A stretch of 11,768 nucleotides of DNA from contig NZ_ML142852.1 in the NCBI RefSeq assembly GCF_004138495.1, positions 169,032 to 180,799 on the forward strand, given 5' to 3'. The notes under the pieces are model-generated. The model saw only the letters and a program-made list of their open reading frames with translations. It made no database searches and was not told the DNA's origin. The stretch comes from Phytoactinopolyspora endophytica (GTDB lineage Bacteria; Actinomycetota; Actinomycetes; Jiangellales; Jiangellaceae). Within the stretch, counting starts at the first letter, position 1. Each line of letters starts with the position of its first letter. A program made the position numbers and the translations under genes. This document shows positions 4,903 to 11,768 of this stretch, one piece after another.

Positions 4903-6212
4903 TTCAAGAAACCCTCGTAGTTGCGTTGCTGGAGCTGACCTTCGATCTGCTGCACGGTCTGCAGACCGACACCCACCATGATCAGGATGCTCGTTCCACC
5001 GAACGTGTTACTGAACGCCATACCCATACCCGGGTTGATGATGTTGAACGCCATCAGCGGCAACAGCGCCACCAGGCCGAGGTAGATCGCGCCGGCCGAG
5101 GTGATGCGATTGAGGATGTACGCCAAGTACTCCTCTGTCGGACGTCCGGCACGGATTCCTGGCACAAAGCCACCGTACCTCTTCATGTTGTCCGATATGT
5201 CCTTCGGGTTGAAGGTGATGGACACGTAGAAGAACGCGAAGCCGACGATCAAAAGGAAGTAGAACAAGAGATACAGCGGGTGATCACCGCGCTGGAAGTG
5301 CCGTTCGACCCAGCCTGCCCAACTCGCCTCCGCGTTGAACTGCGCCGCCAACATCGGCACATAGAGCAGCGACGAGGCGAAGATCACCGGGATGACGCCG
5401 GCCTGGTTGATCTTGAGTGGGATATACGTCGATGATCCGCCGTACATCCGCCGGCCGACCATCCGTTTCGCGTATTGCACCGGGATCCGGCGTTGCGACA
5501 TCTCGACGAAGACGATCAGAGCGACGACGACGAGAGCCACGGCCAGCACGATGGCGAAGATTCCCCAGCCACGGTTGACCTGGATGTTCCAGAACATCCC
5601 CGGGACGCTGGCCACGATCTGCGTGAAGATCATCAACGACATGCCATTGCCGACCCCACGGTCAGTGACCAACTCGCCGAGCCACATCACCACTGCGGTA
5701 CCCGCCGTCATGGTGAGGATCATCAGCGCCAGCCACGCCACCGAGTTGTTCACCACGATGTCCTCGGCGCAGTTCGGGAAGAACTGACCGCTCTCCACCA
5801 GCGTCACGATCGTGGTGGCCTGAAGGATCGCCAAGCCGACGGTGAGATAACGGGTGTACTGGGTGATCTGCGCCTGGCCGGACTGGCCCTCCTTCTTCAG
5901 GGCCTCCAGCTTGGGGATCACCACAGTCAGCAACTGGAAGATAATCGCCGAGGTGATGTACGGAATGATGCCGAGCGCGAAAATCGCCAGGTTCATCAGC
6001 GCGCCGCCGGTGAACAGATCTAGCATTCCGTACAGGCCGAAGCCCTCTTCACCGGTGTTGTCCGGATCGGCACAGATCTGAACGGCCTCGACGTCGATGT
6101 TCGGCGACGGGACGCTCGAACCCAACCGGAAGAGGACGATGATGCCCAGTGTGAAGAGCAACTTCCGGCGTAGGTCAGGCGTACGGAACGCCTGAGCGAA
6201 CACTCTGAGCAC
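4899..6212 (-). CDS. secY: Protein translocase subunit SecY
   Basis: SecY is the membrane channel of the Sec translocon, working with SecE, SecG and SecA to export unfolded proteins and insert membrane proteins. The 437-residue product has the ten membrane-spanning segments expected, beginning LLFTLGIIVLFRLGSSVPSP, with the plug-region segment GLYGMLDLFTGGALMN, the motif IIPYITSAIIFQLL, and the cytoplasmic loops QRRIPVQYAKRMVGRRMYGG and NPKDISDNMKRYGGFVPGIR that contact SecA and the ribosome. The GTG at 6212 is chosen because AGGAGG lies eight bases before it and the family begins MLRVFAQAFRTPDLRRK; the frame is open for 28 further codons upstream. The stop overlaps the adk start (GTGA). Confidence 0.97.
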   Translation of the reverse strand: MLRVFAQAFRTPDLRRKLLFTLGIIVLFRLGSSVPSPNIDVEAVQICADPDNTGEEGFGLYGMLDLFTGGALMNLAIFALGIIPYITSAIIFQLLTVVIPKLEALKKEGQSGQAQITQYTRYLTVGLAILQATTIVTLVESGQFFPNCAEDIVVNNSVAWLALMILTMTAGTAVVMWLGELVTDRGVGNGMSLMIFTQIVASVPGMFWNIQVNRGWGIFAIVLAVALVVVALIVFVEMSQRRIPVQYAKRMVGRRMYGGSSTYIPLKINQAGVIPVIFASSLLYVPMLAAQFNAEASWAGWVERHFQRGDHPLYLLFYFLLIVGFAFFYVSITFNPKDISDNMKRYGGFVPGIRAGRPTEEYLAYILNRITSAGAIYLGLVALLPLMAFNIINPGMGMAFSNTFGGTSILIMVGVGLQTVQQIEGQLQQRNYEGFLK

Positions 6213-6390
6213 TTCACTGCCTCCTGGAGGTCGACGCGCCCGCCGTCCTCGATCGTCTCGGTTTTCCCCTCGGCGGACGCGTGCCGAGCACAGCACCCAC
6301 CTCCGGGACGATAACGTACCCGGGCCTCAGCCACCAGCCGGCTCCCGCTCAACGCGGCGCCGGGGCTGGCAGGCCCCGGGTACGTCACCC
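6213..6390 (-). promoter_or_regulatory. rplO-secY leader with competing inverted repeats
   Basis: Just after the rplO stop, ccggggc (6360-6366) can pair locally with gccccgg (6373-6379) across a 6-nt loop. The same right-hand sequence, aggccccgggtacg at 6371-6384, can instead pair with cgtacccgggcct at 6315-6327, broken only by one bulged base. The two pairings cannot form together. Near the 3' end, AGGAGG before 6212 is the secY ribosome binding site. No T-run follows either stem and no good promoter hexamers were found, so whether this is an attenuator, a processing site or a degenerate terminator is unknown. Confidence 0.5.
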
Positions 6391-6843
6391 CTACAGTTCC
6401 GTTGCTGTTCCCCCAGCGGCGGTGATCTTGTCCTTGGCGGATGCCGAGAACGCGTTCACGACCACTTCGAGCTTGACCGATACCTCACCTGTGCCGAGCA
6501 CCTTCACCGGGCGCCCCTTGCGGACCGCGCCGTTCGCCACCAGGCCCTCGACGGTCACGGTGCCACCGTCAGGGTAGAGCTCGGACAGCTTGTCCAGGTT
6601 CACCACCTGGTACTCGGTCTTGAACGGGTTGTTGAACCCCTTCAGCTTGGGCAGACGCATGTGCAGCGGCATCTGGCCACCTTCGAACCTGGCCGGAACC
6701 TGGTTACGCGCCTTGGTTCCCTTGGTGCCGCGGCCAGCGGTCTTGCCTTTGGAGGCCTCGCCGCGTCCCACCCTGATCTTCGACTTCTTGGCACCAGGGG
6801 CGGGGCGCAGATGGTGCGGCTTCAGCGGAGACTCACCACTCAT
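6391..6843 (-). CDS. rplO: 50S ribosomal protein L15
   Basis: L15 is a late-stage 50S assembly protein with a long glycine- and lysine-rich extension threading through 23S rRNA. The 150-residue product contains [58 protein letters not shown] and the C-terminal globular domain ending [20 protein letters not shown]. Length is normal. It ends the ribosomal-protein part of the spc cluster; a 178-nt structured spacer separates it from secY. Confidence 0.97.
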   Translation of the reverse strand: MSGESPLKPHHLRPAPGAKKSKIRVGRGEASKGKTAGRGTKGTKARNQVPARFEGGQMPLHMRLPKLKGFNNPFKTEYQVVNLDKLSELYPDGGTVTVEGLVANGAVRKGRPVKVLGTGEVSVKLEVVVNAFSASAKDKITAAGGTATEL

Positions 6844-6847
6844 CGCC

Positions 6848-7030
6848 TCAGTTCACCTCCTCGACGGTCACAAGGTGCGCGACCTTGTCGACCATGCCGC
6901 GGACCTCCGGACGATCCGCGCGGACGACCTCGTCGCCGATGCGCTTGAGTCCTAAAGAACGCAACGAGTCACGCTGCGTGGAGGTTCCGCCGATTTTGCT
7001 CTTGACCTGTCGTATTCTCAGCTCGCTCAT
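6848..7030 (-). CDS. rpmD: 50S ribosomal protein L30
   Basis: L30 is a small 50S protein that packs on 23S rRNA domain II and is dispensable in some lineages. The 60-residue product shows the whole family pattern: [20 protein letters not shown], then [12 protein letters not shown] and [17 protein letters not shown]. The start overlaps the rpsE stop by four bases. The final codons (GAG GAG GTG) form a GGAGGTG ribosome binding site for rplO, whose start lies four bases after the stop. Confidence 0.97.
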   Translation of the reverse strand: MSELRIRQVKSKIGGTSTQRDSLRSLGLKRIGDEVVRADRPEVRGMVDKVAHLVTVEEVN

Positions 7031-7644
7031 GCCCCGGCCTCCGCTCGCGCCCGCAGCAATGCGGCGGGAGCGACGTCTTCCAGCGGCAACCCACGACGGG
7101 CGGCCACCTGCTCCGGACGTTCCAGCCCGCGCAGCGCGGCCACCGTCGCATGCACGATGTTGATCGCGTTCGACGATCCCAGCGACTTGCTCAGCACGTC
7201 GCTGATGCCGGCGGCCTCCAGGACCGCTCGGACGGGTCCACCCGCGATCACACCGGTACCGGGCGAGGCCGGGCGCAGCAATACCATGCCGGCCGCCTTC
7301 TCCCCGTTAATCGGGTGCGGGATGGTGCCCTGAATGCGCGGAACCTTGAAGAACTGCTTCTTGGCTTCCTCGACACCCTTGGCGATCGCCGCCGGTACCT
7401 CTTTCGCCTTGCCGTAGCCGACGCCGACGGTACCGTCACCGTCTCCGACGACTACCAGTGCGGTGAAGCTGAAACGCCTACCACCCTGCACAACCTTCGC
7501 GACACGGTTGATGGCGACGACGCGCTCGATGTAGGCGGTCTTATCCGCCCCGCCGTCACCGCGACGGTTGTCGCGGTCGCGACGGTCGCGGCGTTCGCGG
7601 CGCTCGCCACCGGCGCCGCCACCGCGACCCTGTGGTCCAGCCAT
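7027..7644 (-). CDS. rpsE: 30S ribosomal protein S5
   Basis: S5 sits at the mRNA entry side of the 30S subunit and affects decoding fidelity. From the ATG at 7644 ([13 protein letters not shown]) the product is 205 residues. Residues 5-33 are a low-complexity Arg/Gly/Asp stretch common at actinobacterial S5 N-termini. The double-stranded RNA-binding-like domain follows ([24 protein letters not shown], residues about 39-105 with [20 protein letters not shown]), then the C-terminal domain with [19 protein letters not shown] and [16 protein letters not shown]. The frame is open for 21 codons upstream, but AGGGAG just before 7644 and the family start favour the shorter form. The stop overlaps the rpmD start (ATGA). 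Confidence 0.97.
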   Translation of the reverse strand: MAGPQGRGGGAGGERRERRDRRDRDNRRGDGGADKTAYIERVVAINRVAKVVQGGRRFSFTALVVVGDGDGTVGVGYGKAKEVPAAIAKGVEEAKKQFFKVPRIQGTIPHPINGEKAAGMVLLRPASPGTGVIAGGPVRAVLEAAGISDVLSKSLGSSNAINIVHATVAALRGLERPEQVAARRGLPLEDVAPAALLRARAEAGA

Positions 7645-7675
7645 GATCTCCCTACTTCCTATCGACTCGTCGTCT

Positions 7676-8059
7676 CTACAGTTCCAGCCCCGACTCGCGG
7701 GCGCCATCGGCTACCGCGGCCACTCGGCCGTGGTATTGGTTGCCGCCCCGGTCGAAGACCACGGACTCTACGCCAGCGGCCTTCGCCCGCTCGGCGACCA
7801 GTTCGCCCACCTTGCGGGCCTTGGCGGTCTTGTCAGCCTCCAGGGCACGCAGGTCGGCCTCCATGCTCGACGCCGACGCGACGGTGTGCCCAGCAGTGTC
7901 GTCGACCACCTGCGCGACCATGTGGCGCAGCGATCGGGTCACCACCAGGCGCGGCCGCGCCGGGGTTCCGCTGACCTTCTTGCGGACCCGCAGGTGCCGC
8001 CGGCCTCGCGCAGCCGCCTTCTGGCCACGCCCGACGTGGCGGTTGATCGCGATACCCAT
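7676..8059 (-). CDS. rplR: 50S ribosomal protein L18
   Basis: L18 carries 5S rRNA into the central protuberance together with L5. The 127-residue product has the basic N-terminal region ([20 protein letters not shown]) and the conserved sequence [24 protein letters not shown], then [43 protein letters not shown] C-terminus ending GLEL. Length and start are normal for the family. A 31-nt gap follows before rpsE. Confidence 0.97.
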   Translation of the reverse strand: MGIAINRHVGRGQKAAARGRRHLRVRKKVSGTPARPRLVVTRSLRHMVAQVVDDTAGHTVASASSMEADLRALEADKTAKARKVGELVAERAKAAGVESVVFDRGGNQYHGRVAAVADGARESGLEL

Positions 8060-8061
8060 GG

Positions 8062-8601
8062 TTACTTACCAGCCTTTCCGACCTTGCGCCGGACCTGTTC
8101 GCCCTCGTAGCGAATGCCCTTGCCCTTGTAAGGCTCCGGAGGCCGCATGCCCCGAATCCGGGCGGCGACGTGGCCGACGCGCTGCTTGTCGATGCCCTGC
8201 ACTGCGAACTTGGTCGGCGACTCGACGGTGAACGTGATGCCGTCCGGCGCCTGGAACAGGATCGGATGGCTGTACCCGACGGCCAGCTCGATGTCCGAAC
8301 CCTTTGCCGTGACGCGGTAACCGACACCGACGATCTCGAGCTTCTTCTCGTAACCGTTGGTCACACCGGTGACCATGTTCGCCACCAACGTACGAGTGAG
8401 ACCGTGCAGAGCCTTACTCTCGCCCTCGTCGTTCGGACGGCGTACTTCGAGCGAACCGTCGTCCACCCGCTCCAGTTCGATGATGTCCGGCAATGTGTGC
8501 TGCAGCGTTCCCTTCGGGCCCTTGACCGTCACCTCACGGCCGTCAAGCGCGACGTCCACTCCGGACGGCACCGAGATGGGGAGCTTGCCAATACGCGACA
8601 T
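8062..8601 (-). CDS. rplF: 50S ribosomal protein L6
   Basis: L6 binds 23S rRNA near the GTPase-associated centre and the sarcin-ricin loop. The 179-residue product consists of two tandem L6 domains: the first from [17 protein letters not shown] through [14 protein letters not shown] and [20 protein letters not shown], the second from [19 protein letters not shown] to [32 protein letters not shown] sequence with the terminal [15 protein letters not shown]. The segment [13 protein letters not shown] is the family signature. An AAGGGAG ribosome binding site precedes the ATG. Only two bases separate its stop from rplR. Confidence 0.98.
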   Translation of the reverse strand: MSRIGKLPISVPSGVDVALDGREVTVKGPKGTLQHTLPDIIELERVDDGSLEVRRPNDEGESKALHGLTRTLVANMVTGVTNGYEKKLEIVGVGYRVTAKGSDIELAVGYSHPILFQAPDGITFTVESPTKFAVQGIDKQRVGHVAARIRGMRPPEPYKGKGIRYEGEQVRRKVGKAGK

Positions 8602-8622
8602 GTCTCTTTGACTCCCTTCCGG

Positions 8623-9030
8623 TTACCAGACGTAGGCGAGGACTTCCCCGCCCACACCCTGCTTGGTCGCGGACCGGTCGGTGAGCAGGCCGTGCGAGGT
8701 CGAAATGATCGCCACGCCCAGTCCGCCGAGCACCTTCGGCATGTTGGTGGCCTTCGCGTACACCCGCAGACCGGGCTTGCTCACGCGACGCACGCCAGCG
8801 ATGGAACGCTCGCGGGACGGGCCGTATTTCAGGGACACGATCAGAGTCCGGCCGACGTTGCCCTCGGCGGGCTCTTCGACACTGAAATCGCTGATGTAAC
8901 CCTCTTGCTTGAGGATCTCGGCGATGTGCGCCTTCAGCTTGCTGTAGGGCATAGCCGCCGAGTCGTGGTACGCCGAGTTGGCGTTCCGCAGACGGGTCAG
9001 CATATCCGCGATTGGATCGGTCATGGTCAT
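8623..9030 (-). CDS. rpsH: 30S ribosomal protein S8
   Basis: S8 binds the central domain of 16S rRNA and in E. coli also represses the spc operon. The 135-residue product starts [18 protein letters not shown] and contains [38 protein letters not shown] and the C-terminal [17 protein letters not shown] with GGEVLAYVW. The start was chosen by alignment to the family. Alternatives are an in-frame GTG at 9045 (five extra residues) and ATG at 9024. Neither upstream site has a strong ribosome binding site, so the exact start is open. A 70-nt gap separates it from rpsZ, the largest gap inside this part of the cluster. Confidence 0.95.
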   Translation of the reverse strand: MTMTDPIADMLTRLRNANSAYHDSAAMPYSKLKAHIAEILKQEGYISDFSVEEPAEGNVGRTLIVSLKYGPSRERSIAGVRRVSKPGLRVYAKATNMPKVLGGLGVAIISTSHGLLTDRSATKQGVGGEVLAYVW

Positions 9031-9100
9031 GGTCGTATGAGCCACTTTCCCGCCGTGGTTTCCGAACGTTGAGGACCTACGGCGACTTGTGTTTGCACGT

Positions 9101-9286
9101 TTACCAGCTGGACTTCGTCACACCGGGGAGCTCGCCACGGTGCGCCATCTCCCGCAGGCACACCCGGCACAGGCCGAACTTGCGGTACACCGAGTGCGGC
9201 CGTCCGCACTTCTGGCACCGCGTGTACGCGCGTACGGCGAACTTCGGCTTCCGCTGTGCCTTGTTGATCAGCGCTTTCTTCGCCAC
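9101..9286 (-). CDS. rpsZ: 30S ribosomal protein S14 type Z (zinc-binding)
   Basis: S14 of the 30S head, short zinc-ribbon form. The 61-residue product starts at GTG ([21 protein letters not shown]) and has the zinc ligands as CxxC pairs at Cys24/Cys27 and Cys40/Cys43, then [17 protein letters not shown]. The reading frame stays open upstream into the end of rplE, but the family start, 61-residue length and AAGGAG ribosome binding site at about 9296-9301 fix the start at 9286. Many actinobacteria also encode a cysteine-free S14 elsewhere for zinc starvation under Zur control; that copy is not in this window. Overlaps nothing; four bases after rplE. Confidence 0.97.
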   Translation of the reverse strand: MAKKALINKAQRKPKFAVRAYTRCQKCGRPHSVYRKFGLCRVCLREMAHRGELPGVTKSSW

Positions 9287-9290
9287 CTCG

Positions 9291-9854
9291 TCACTGCTCC
9301 TTAAACGGGAAGCCCAGGTGCCGCAGAAGCGCCCGGCCTTCATCGTCGTTCGTGGCTGTCGTCACGACCGTGATGTCCATGCCGCGCACCCGGTCGATCT
9401 TGTCCTGGTCGATCTCGTGGAACATCGACTGCTCGTTGAGACCGAACGTGTAGTTGCCGCGGCCATCGAACTGCTTCGGAGACAGCCCACGGAAGTCACG
9501 GATACGAGGGAGCGCGATGGTGACCAGCCGGTCCAGGAACTCCCACATGCGGTCGCCACGCAATGTCACGTGTGCGCCGATCGGCATCCCCTCGCGCAGC
9601 TTGAACTGTGCGATGGATTTGCGGGCCTTCGTCACCGCGGGCTTCTGCCCGGTGATCGCCGCCAGGTCACGTACGGCGCCGTCGATGAGCTTGGCGTCCC
9701 GGGCGGCCTCGCCGACACCCATGTTCACGACGACTTTGCTCACCCCAGGCACCTGCATGATGTTGCCGATGCTGAAATCATCCCGCAGAGCGGAGATGAT
9801 CTCGTCGCGGTAGCGCTGCTTCAGTCGGGGAATGGTGACTGTGGATGTGCTCAT
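9291..9854 (-). CDS. rplE: 50S ribosomal protein L5
   Basis: L5 binds 5S rRNA and contacts P-site tRNA and S13 across the subunit interface. The 187-residue product shows the family segments [28 protein letters not shown] near residue 50, [37 protein letters not shown] and the C-terminal [20 protein letters not shown]. Length is normal. In E. coli the S8 repressor site lies near the start of this gene; I saw no clear match here but cannot exclude a structural mimic. The stop lies four bases before rpsZ, and its end supplies the AAGGAG ribosome binding site for that gene. Confidence 0.98.
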   Translation of the reverse strand: MSTSTVTIPRLKQRYRDEIISALRDDFSIGNIMQVPGVSKVVVNMGVGEAARDAKLIDGAVRDLAAITGQKPAVTKARKSIAQFKLREGMPIGAHVTLRGDRMWEFLDRLVTIALPRIRDFRGLSPKQFDGRGNYTFGLNEQSMFHEIDQDKIDRVRGMDITVVTTATNDDEGRALLRHLGFPFKEQ

Positions 9855-10192
9855 CAGATGTCCTCACCGGTGCGCTTGGCGTACCGGACCTTGTTGCCGT
9901 CCTCGTCGAAGCGGTAGCCCACGCGGGTGCCGACCGTCTTCTTCTCGCCATCTACCTCGACGTCCACCGCAAGCTGCACGTTGGACACGTGGACCGGGGC
10001 CTCCTGATGGACCAGGCCGCCGCTCTCCAGGGTGCCTCGCCGGTCGCGCTGCACCTTCTCGTGCTTGGTGATCTGGTTCACGCCCTCGATCACCACCTTC
10101 TGCTGGCGCGGGTAGGCGTGGATGACCTTGCCGACCATTCCCTTGTCGCGGCCGGCGGTCACCACCACTTTGTCGCCCTTTTTGACACGCAT
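9854..10192 (-). CDS. rplX: 50S ribosomal protein L24
   Basis: L24 is a 50S assembly initiator that binds the 5' end of 23S rRNA and lies near the tunnel exit. The N-terminal KOW motif is clear: [27 protein letters not shown] (residues 1-22), followed by the [15 protein letters not shown] segment and the [17 protein letters not shown] strand. At 112 residues it is a normal actinobacterial length. The stop and the rplE start share one base (TGATG), implying translational coupling. Confidence 0.97.
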   Translation of the reverse strand: MRVKKGDKVVVTAGRDKGMVGKVIHAYPRQQKVVIEGVNQITKHEKVQRDRRGTLESGGLVHQEAPVHVSNVQLAVDVEVDGEKKTVGTRVGYRFDEDGNKVRYAKRTGEDI

Positions 10193-10195
10193 GAG

Positions 10196-10564
10196 TTAGA
10201 GCACCTCCGGGGCGAGAGAAATGATGCGCATGAAGCGCTTCTCCCGAAGTTCACGGCCGACGGGACCGAAGATGCGGGTGCCGCGCGGGTCACCGCCGTC
10301 CCTGAGAATCACTGCCGCGTTCTCATCGAACCGGATGTAGGAGCCGTCCGGACGACGGCGCTCCTTCACTGCCCGCACGATCACGGCCTTGACGACGTCA
10401 CCCTTCTTCACACCACCGCCGGGTATAGCGTCCTTCACGGTCGCTACGATGACGTCGCCGATGCCGGCGTAGCGCCGGCCAGAGCCACCGAGCACGCGGA
10501 TGCACAAGAGTTCCTTGGCACCCGTGTTGTCGGCGACTCGTAGTCGCGACTCCTGCTGAATCAT
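10196..10564 (-). CDS. rplN: 50S ribosomal protein L14
   Basis: L14 binds 23S rRNA and forms part of the intersubunit bridge to 16S helix 14. The 122-residue product has the family opening [20 protein letters not shown], the [20 protein letters not shown] strand, the [10 protein letters not shown] segment, and the C-terminal [20 protein letters not shown] with final SLAPEVL. Length and start are canonical. It is the first gene of the spc-type cluster. Its 3' end carries the ribosome binding site for rplX (GGAGGTG) and only three bases separate the stop from the next start. Confidence 0.98.
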   Translation of the reverse strand: MIQQESRLRVADNTGAKELLCIRVLGGSGRRYAGIGDVIVATVKDAIPGGGVKKGDVVKAVIVRAVKERRRPDGSYIRFDENAAVILRDGGDPRGTRIFGPVGRELREKRFMRIISLAPEVL

Positions 10565-10775
10565 CTCTCTAGGCTCCTGTTTGTCGCGCCGGTTCTCAGC
10601 GTCGAGCTCCGCTCAACGGCTGAGCCTGACGGAACGGACCTGGGGGCCGGGCCCCCTGGGCTTTGTCTTCAGTTCTCTCGGGCTGTGCGGGAAACTCGCT
10701 TCCCGCACACTGTCCACTTTTCCCACCGACCCAACGCAATCGCTGTTGGGAAGTGCAGGGGCGGAGCCCCGCAGG
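10565..10775 (-). promoter_or_regulatory. S10/spc operon boundary spacer with stacked inverted repeats
   Basis: This 211-nt gap separates rpsQ from rplN, where the E. coli S10 and spc operons divide. I see five possible stems: ggggc/gcccc at 10758-10762 and 10766-10770, directly after the rpsQ stop; cccaac/gttggg at 10730-10735 and 10745-10750; a perfect 10-bp repeat tgtgcgggaa/ttcccgcaca at 10684-10693 and 10700-10709 with a 6-nt loop; gggggc/gccccc at 10642-10647 and 10651-10656; and ctcagc/gctgag at 10595-10600 and 10619-10624. None is followed by a T-run on the transcribed strand, so a standard intrinsic terminator is not supported. I found no convincing promoter. Processing, pausing or attenuation are guesses. 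Confidence 0.6.
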
Positions 10776-11084
10776 TTACTTCGCCTTCTCCAGGATCTCG
10801 ACGACACGCCAGCGCTTCGTGGCCGACTGCGGCCGCGTCTCCATCAGAAGTACGCGATCGCCCTGCCCCGCAACGTTGTTCTCATCGTGAGCCTTGAGCT
10901 TGCTGGTCCGCCGCACGATCTTGGCGTACCGCGGATGCCTGAAGCGGTTCTCGACCGCCACGACGACCGTCTTGTCCATCTTGTCACTGACCACGTAGCC
11001 CTCGCGCACCTTGCGGTACCCGCGGGCCTCCTCAGTCTTCTCGCTCGTCTCTGTCACCGAAGTGTCCTCGCTCGTCGGGCTCAT
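10776..11084 (-). CDS. rpsQ: 30S ribosomal protein S17
   Basis: S17 is an early-binding OB-fold protein of the small subunit that contacts 16S rRNA. The core begins around residue 22 ([20 protein letters not shown]), continues through [21 protein letters not shown] and ends with the usual [14 protein letters not shown] segment. The first 20 or so residues are an extension rich in Ser, Thr and Glu ahead of the conserved core, giving 102 residues against roughly 80-95 in many bacteria; such tails are seen in actinobacteria. The ATG overlaps the rpmC stop. It is the last gene of the S10-type operon, and a 211-nt structured spacer follows. Confidence 0.97.
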   Translation of the reverse strand: MSPTSEDTSVTETSEKTEEARGYRKVREGYVVSDKMDKTVVVAVENRFRHPRYAKIVRRTSKLKAHDENNVAGQGDRVLLMETRPQSATKRWRVVEILEKAK

Positions 11085-11341
11085 GCGGCATCTTCCTTCG
11101 CCGCTTTGTCGGACGGCGGCGCCGGTGTGATGCCGAGCTCTCGTTCGCGCATGACCGTGTAGATCCGCGCGATGTCGCGCCGCACCGCCTTGAGCCGACC
11201 GTGGCTCTCCAGCTGCCCGGTGGCAGCCTGGAAACGGAGGTTGAACAGCGTCTCCTTGGCCTTGCTCAGTTCTTCCACCAGGTCGCTGTCGCTCTTGTCG
11301 CGCAGCGAGTCAGCGTCGAGGTTCTTCGATCCGACCGCCAT
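11081..11341 (-). CDS. rpmC: 50S ribosomal protein L29
   Basis: L29 lies beside the peptide exit tunnel of the 50S subunit, where chaperones and the export machinery dock. The 86-residue product has the two-helix core with the signature [20 protein letters not shown] followed by [15 protein letters not shown], and a poorly conserved acidic/Ala/Pro tail. I chose the ATG at 11341, which shares its A with the rplP stop (TGATG), because an AGGTGATC-type ribosome binding site lies seven bases before it. A GTG directly upstream (11344) would add one Met. The stop overlaps the rpsQ start by four bases (ATGA). The longer-than-usual C-terminal tail (about 12 residues) is the only oddity. Confidence 0.96.
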   Translation of the reverse strand: MAVGSKNLDADSLRDKSDSDLVEELSKAKETLFNLRFQAATGQLESHGRLKAVRRDIARIYTVMRERELGITPAPPSDKAAKEDAA

Positions 11342-11760
11342 CACAGATCACCTGTCTCGCGTGTCACGATCTTGGCCTTCATCGGCAGCTTGTGAATCGC
11401 GCGGGTGAGGGCCTCACGTGCCACCGTCTCGTTCGGGTAGGACAGTTCGAACATGATCCGCCCCGGCTTGACGTTGGCCACCCACCACTCCGGCGAACCC
11501 TTACCCGAACCCATCCGGGTCTCCGCAGGCTTCTTCGTCAGCGGACGGTCCGGGAAGATGTTGATCCACACCTTTCCGCCTCGCTTGACGTGCCGTGTGA
11601 TGGCGATACGTGCGGCTTCGATCTGGCGGTTAGTCACGTAGTGACCCTCAACCGCCTGGATGCCGAACTCACCGAACGCCAACGACGTGCCACCCTTCGC
11701 GACGCCGCGCCGCTTCGGGCTGTGCTGTTTGCGGTGCTTGATCTTGCGAGGAATCAGCAC
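11341..11760 (-). CDS. rplP: 50S ribosomal protein L16
   Basis: L16 of the large ribosomal subunit; it sits near the peptidyl-transferase centre and the A-site tRNA elbow. The 139-residue product opens with the family signature [18 protein letters not shown] and contains the typical segment [24 protein letters not shown] (here [15 protein letters not shown]) and the C-terminal [12 protein letters not shown]. Length is normal. The start is GTG, fixed by the conserved second residue onwards. A TGA at 11765-11767, four bases upstream, is probably the stop of rpsC, which would lie outside the window; the frame cannot be checked. The stop overlaps the start region of rpmC, so translation is probably coupled. 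Identification is secure; only the GTG start is less than certain. Confidence 0.97.
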   Translation of the reverse strand: MLIPRKIKHRKQHSPKRRGVAKGGTSLAFGEFGIQAVEGHYVTNRQIEAARIAITRHVKRGGKVWINIFPDRPLTKKPAETRMGSGKGSPEWWVANVKPGRIMFELSYPNETVAREALTRAIHKLPMKAKIVTRETGDL

Positions 11761-11768
11761 GACCTCAC

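Noticed and set aside
6213..6296. Upstream extension of SecY to 465 residues
   Set aside because: The extra residues are Arg/Gly-rich and unlike SecY, while GTG 6212 has a well-placed AGGAGG and gives the normal 437 residues.
10684..10709. Rho-independent terminator at the 10-bp inverted repeat
   Set aside because: No T-run follows on the minus strand (gcccgagag instead); it is kept only as a stem.

Overview
This window is a long ribosomal-protein and protein-export island from a high-GC actinobacterium. It carries the end of the S10 operon, the spc operon and the start of the alpha operon. Every supported gene lies on the minus strand, so transcription runs from high to low coordinates. The case for an actinobacterium is the high GC, frequent GTG starts, the order secY-adk-map then infA-rpmJ-rpsM-rpsK-rpsD, a short-LID adenylate kinase, zinc-type S14 and a DUF1707/2TM-type membrane protein. 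I cannot name the genus from sequence alone.

Layout in transcription order: (1) tail of the S10 operon, rplP-rpmC-rpsQ (11760 to 10776), with overlapping start and stop codons; the last bases of the window probably hold the rpsC stop. (2) A 211-nt spacer of stacked inverted repeats at the S10/spc boundary. (3) spc operon rplN-rplX-rplE-rpsZ-rpsH-rplF-rplR-rpsE-rpmD-rplO (10564 to 6391), mostly with tiny gaps or overlaps. (4) A 178-nt spacer with mutually exclusive inverted repeats, then secY-adk-map (6212 to 3492), tightly coupled. (5) A 439-nt non-coding block built from two near-identical 97-nt-period repeats, two older degenerate repeats and inverted copies of one arm. (6) A DUF1707/2TM-like membrane protein gene (3052 to 2576). 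(7) A spacer with a large imperfect palindrome and a good sigma-70-type promoter for infA. (8) infA, rpmJ, then a 235-nt spacer and rpsM-rpsK-rpsD (1539 to 67), followed by a strong stem-loop in the place where rpoA is normally next.

Together the genes make both ribosomal subunits' core proteins (L16, L29, S17, L14, L24, L5, S14, S8, L6, L18, S5, L30, L15, L36, S13, S11, S4), the initiation factor IF-1, the SecY translocon channel, adenylate kinase and methionine aminopeptidase. The genes themselves are conserved and intact. The interest lies in the spacers: the large ones fall at the operon boundaries and are full of inverted repeats without U-tracts, and the map-to-DUF1707 interval is a structured repeat array that known gene families do not explain. 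No complete new multi-gene system is visible.
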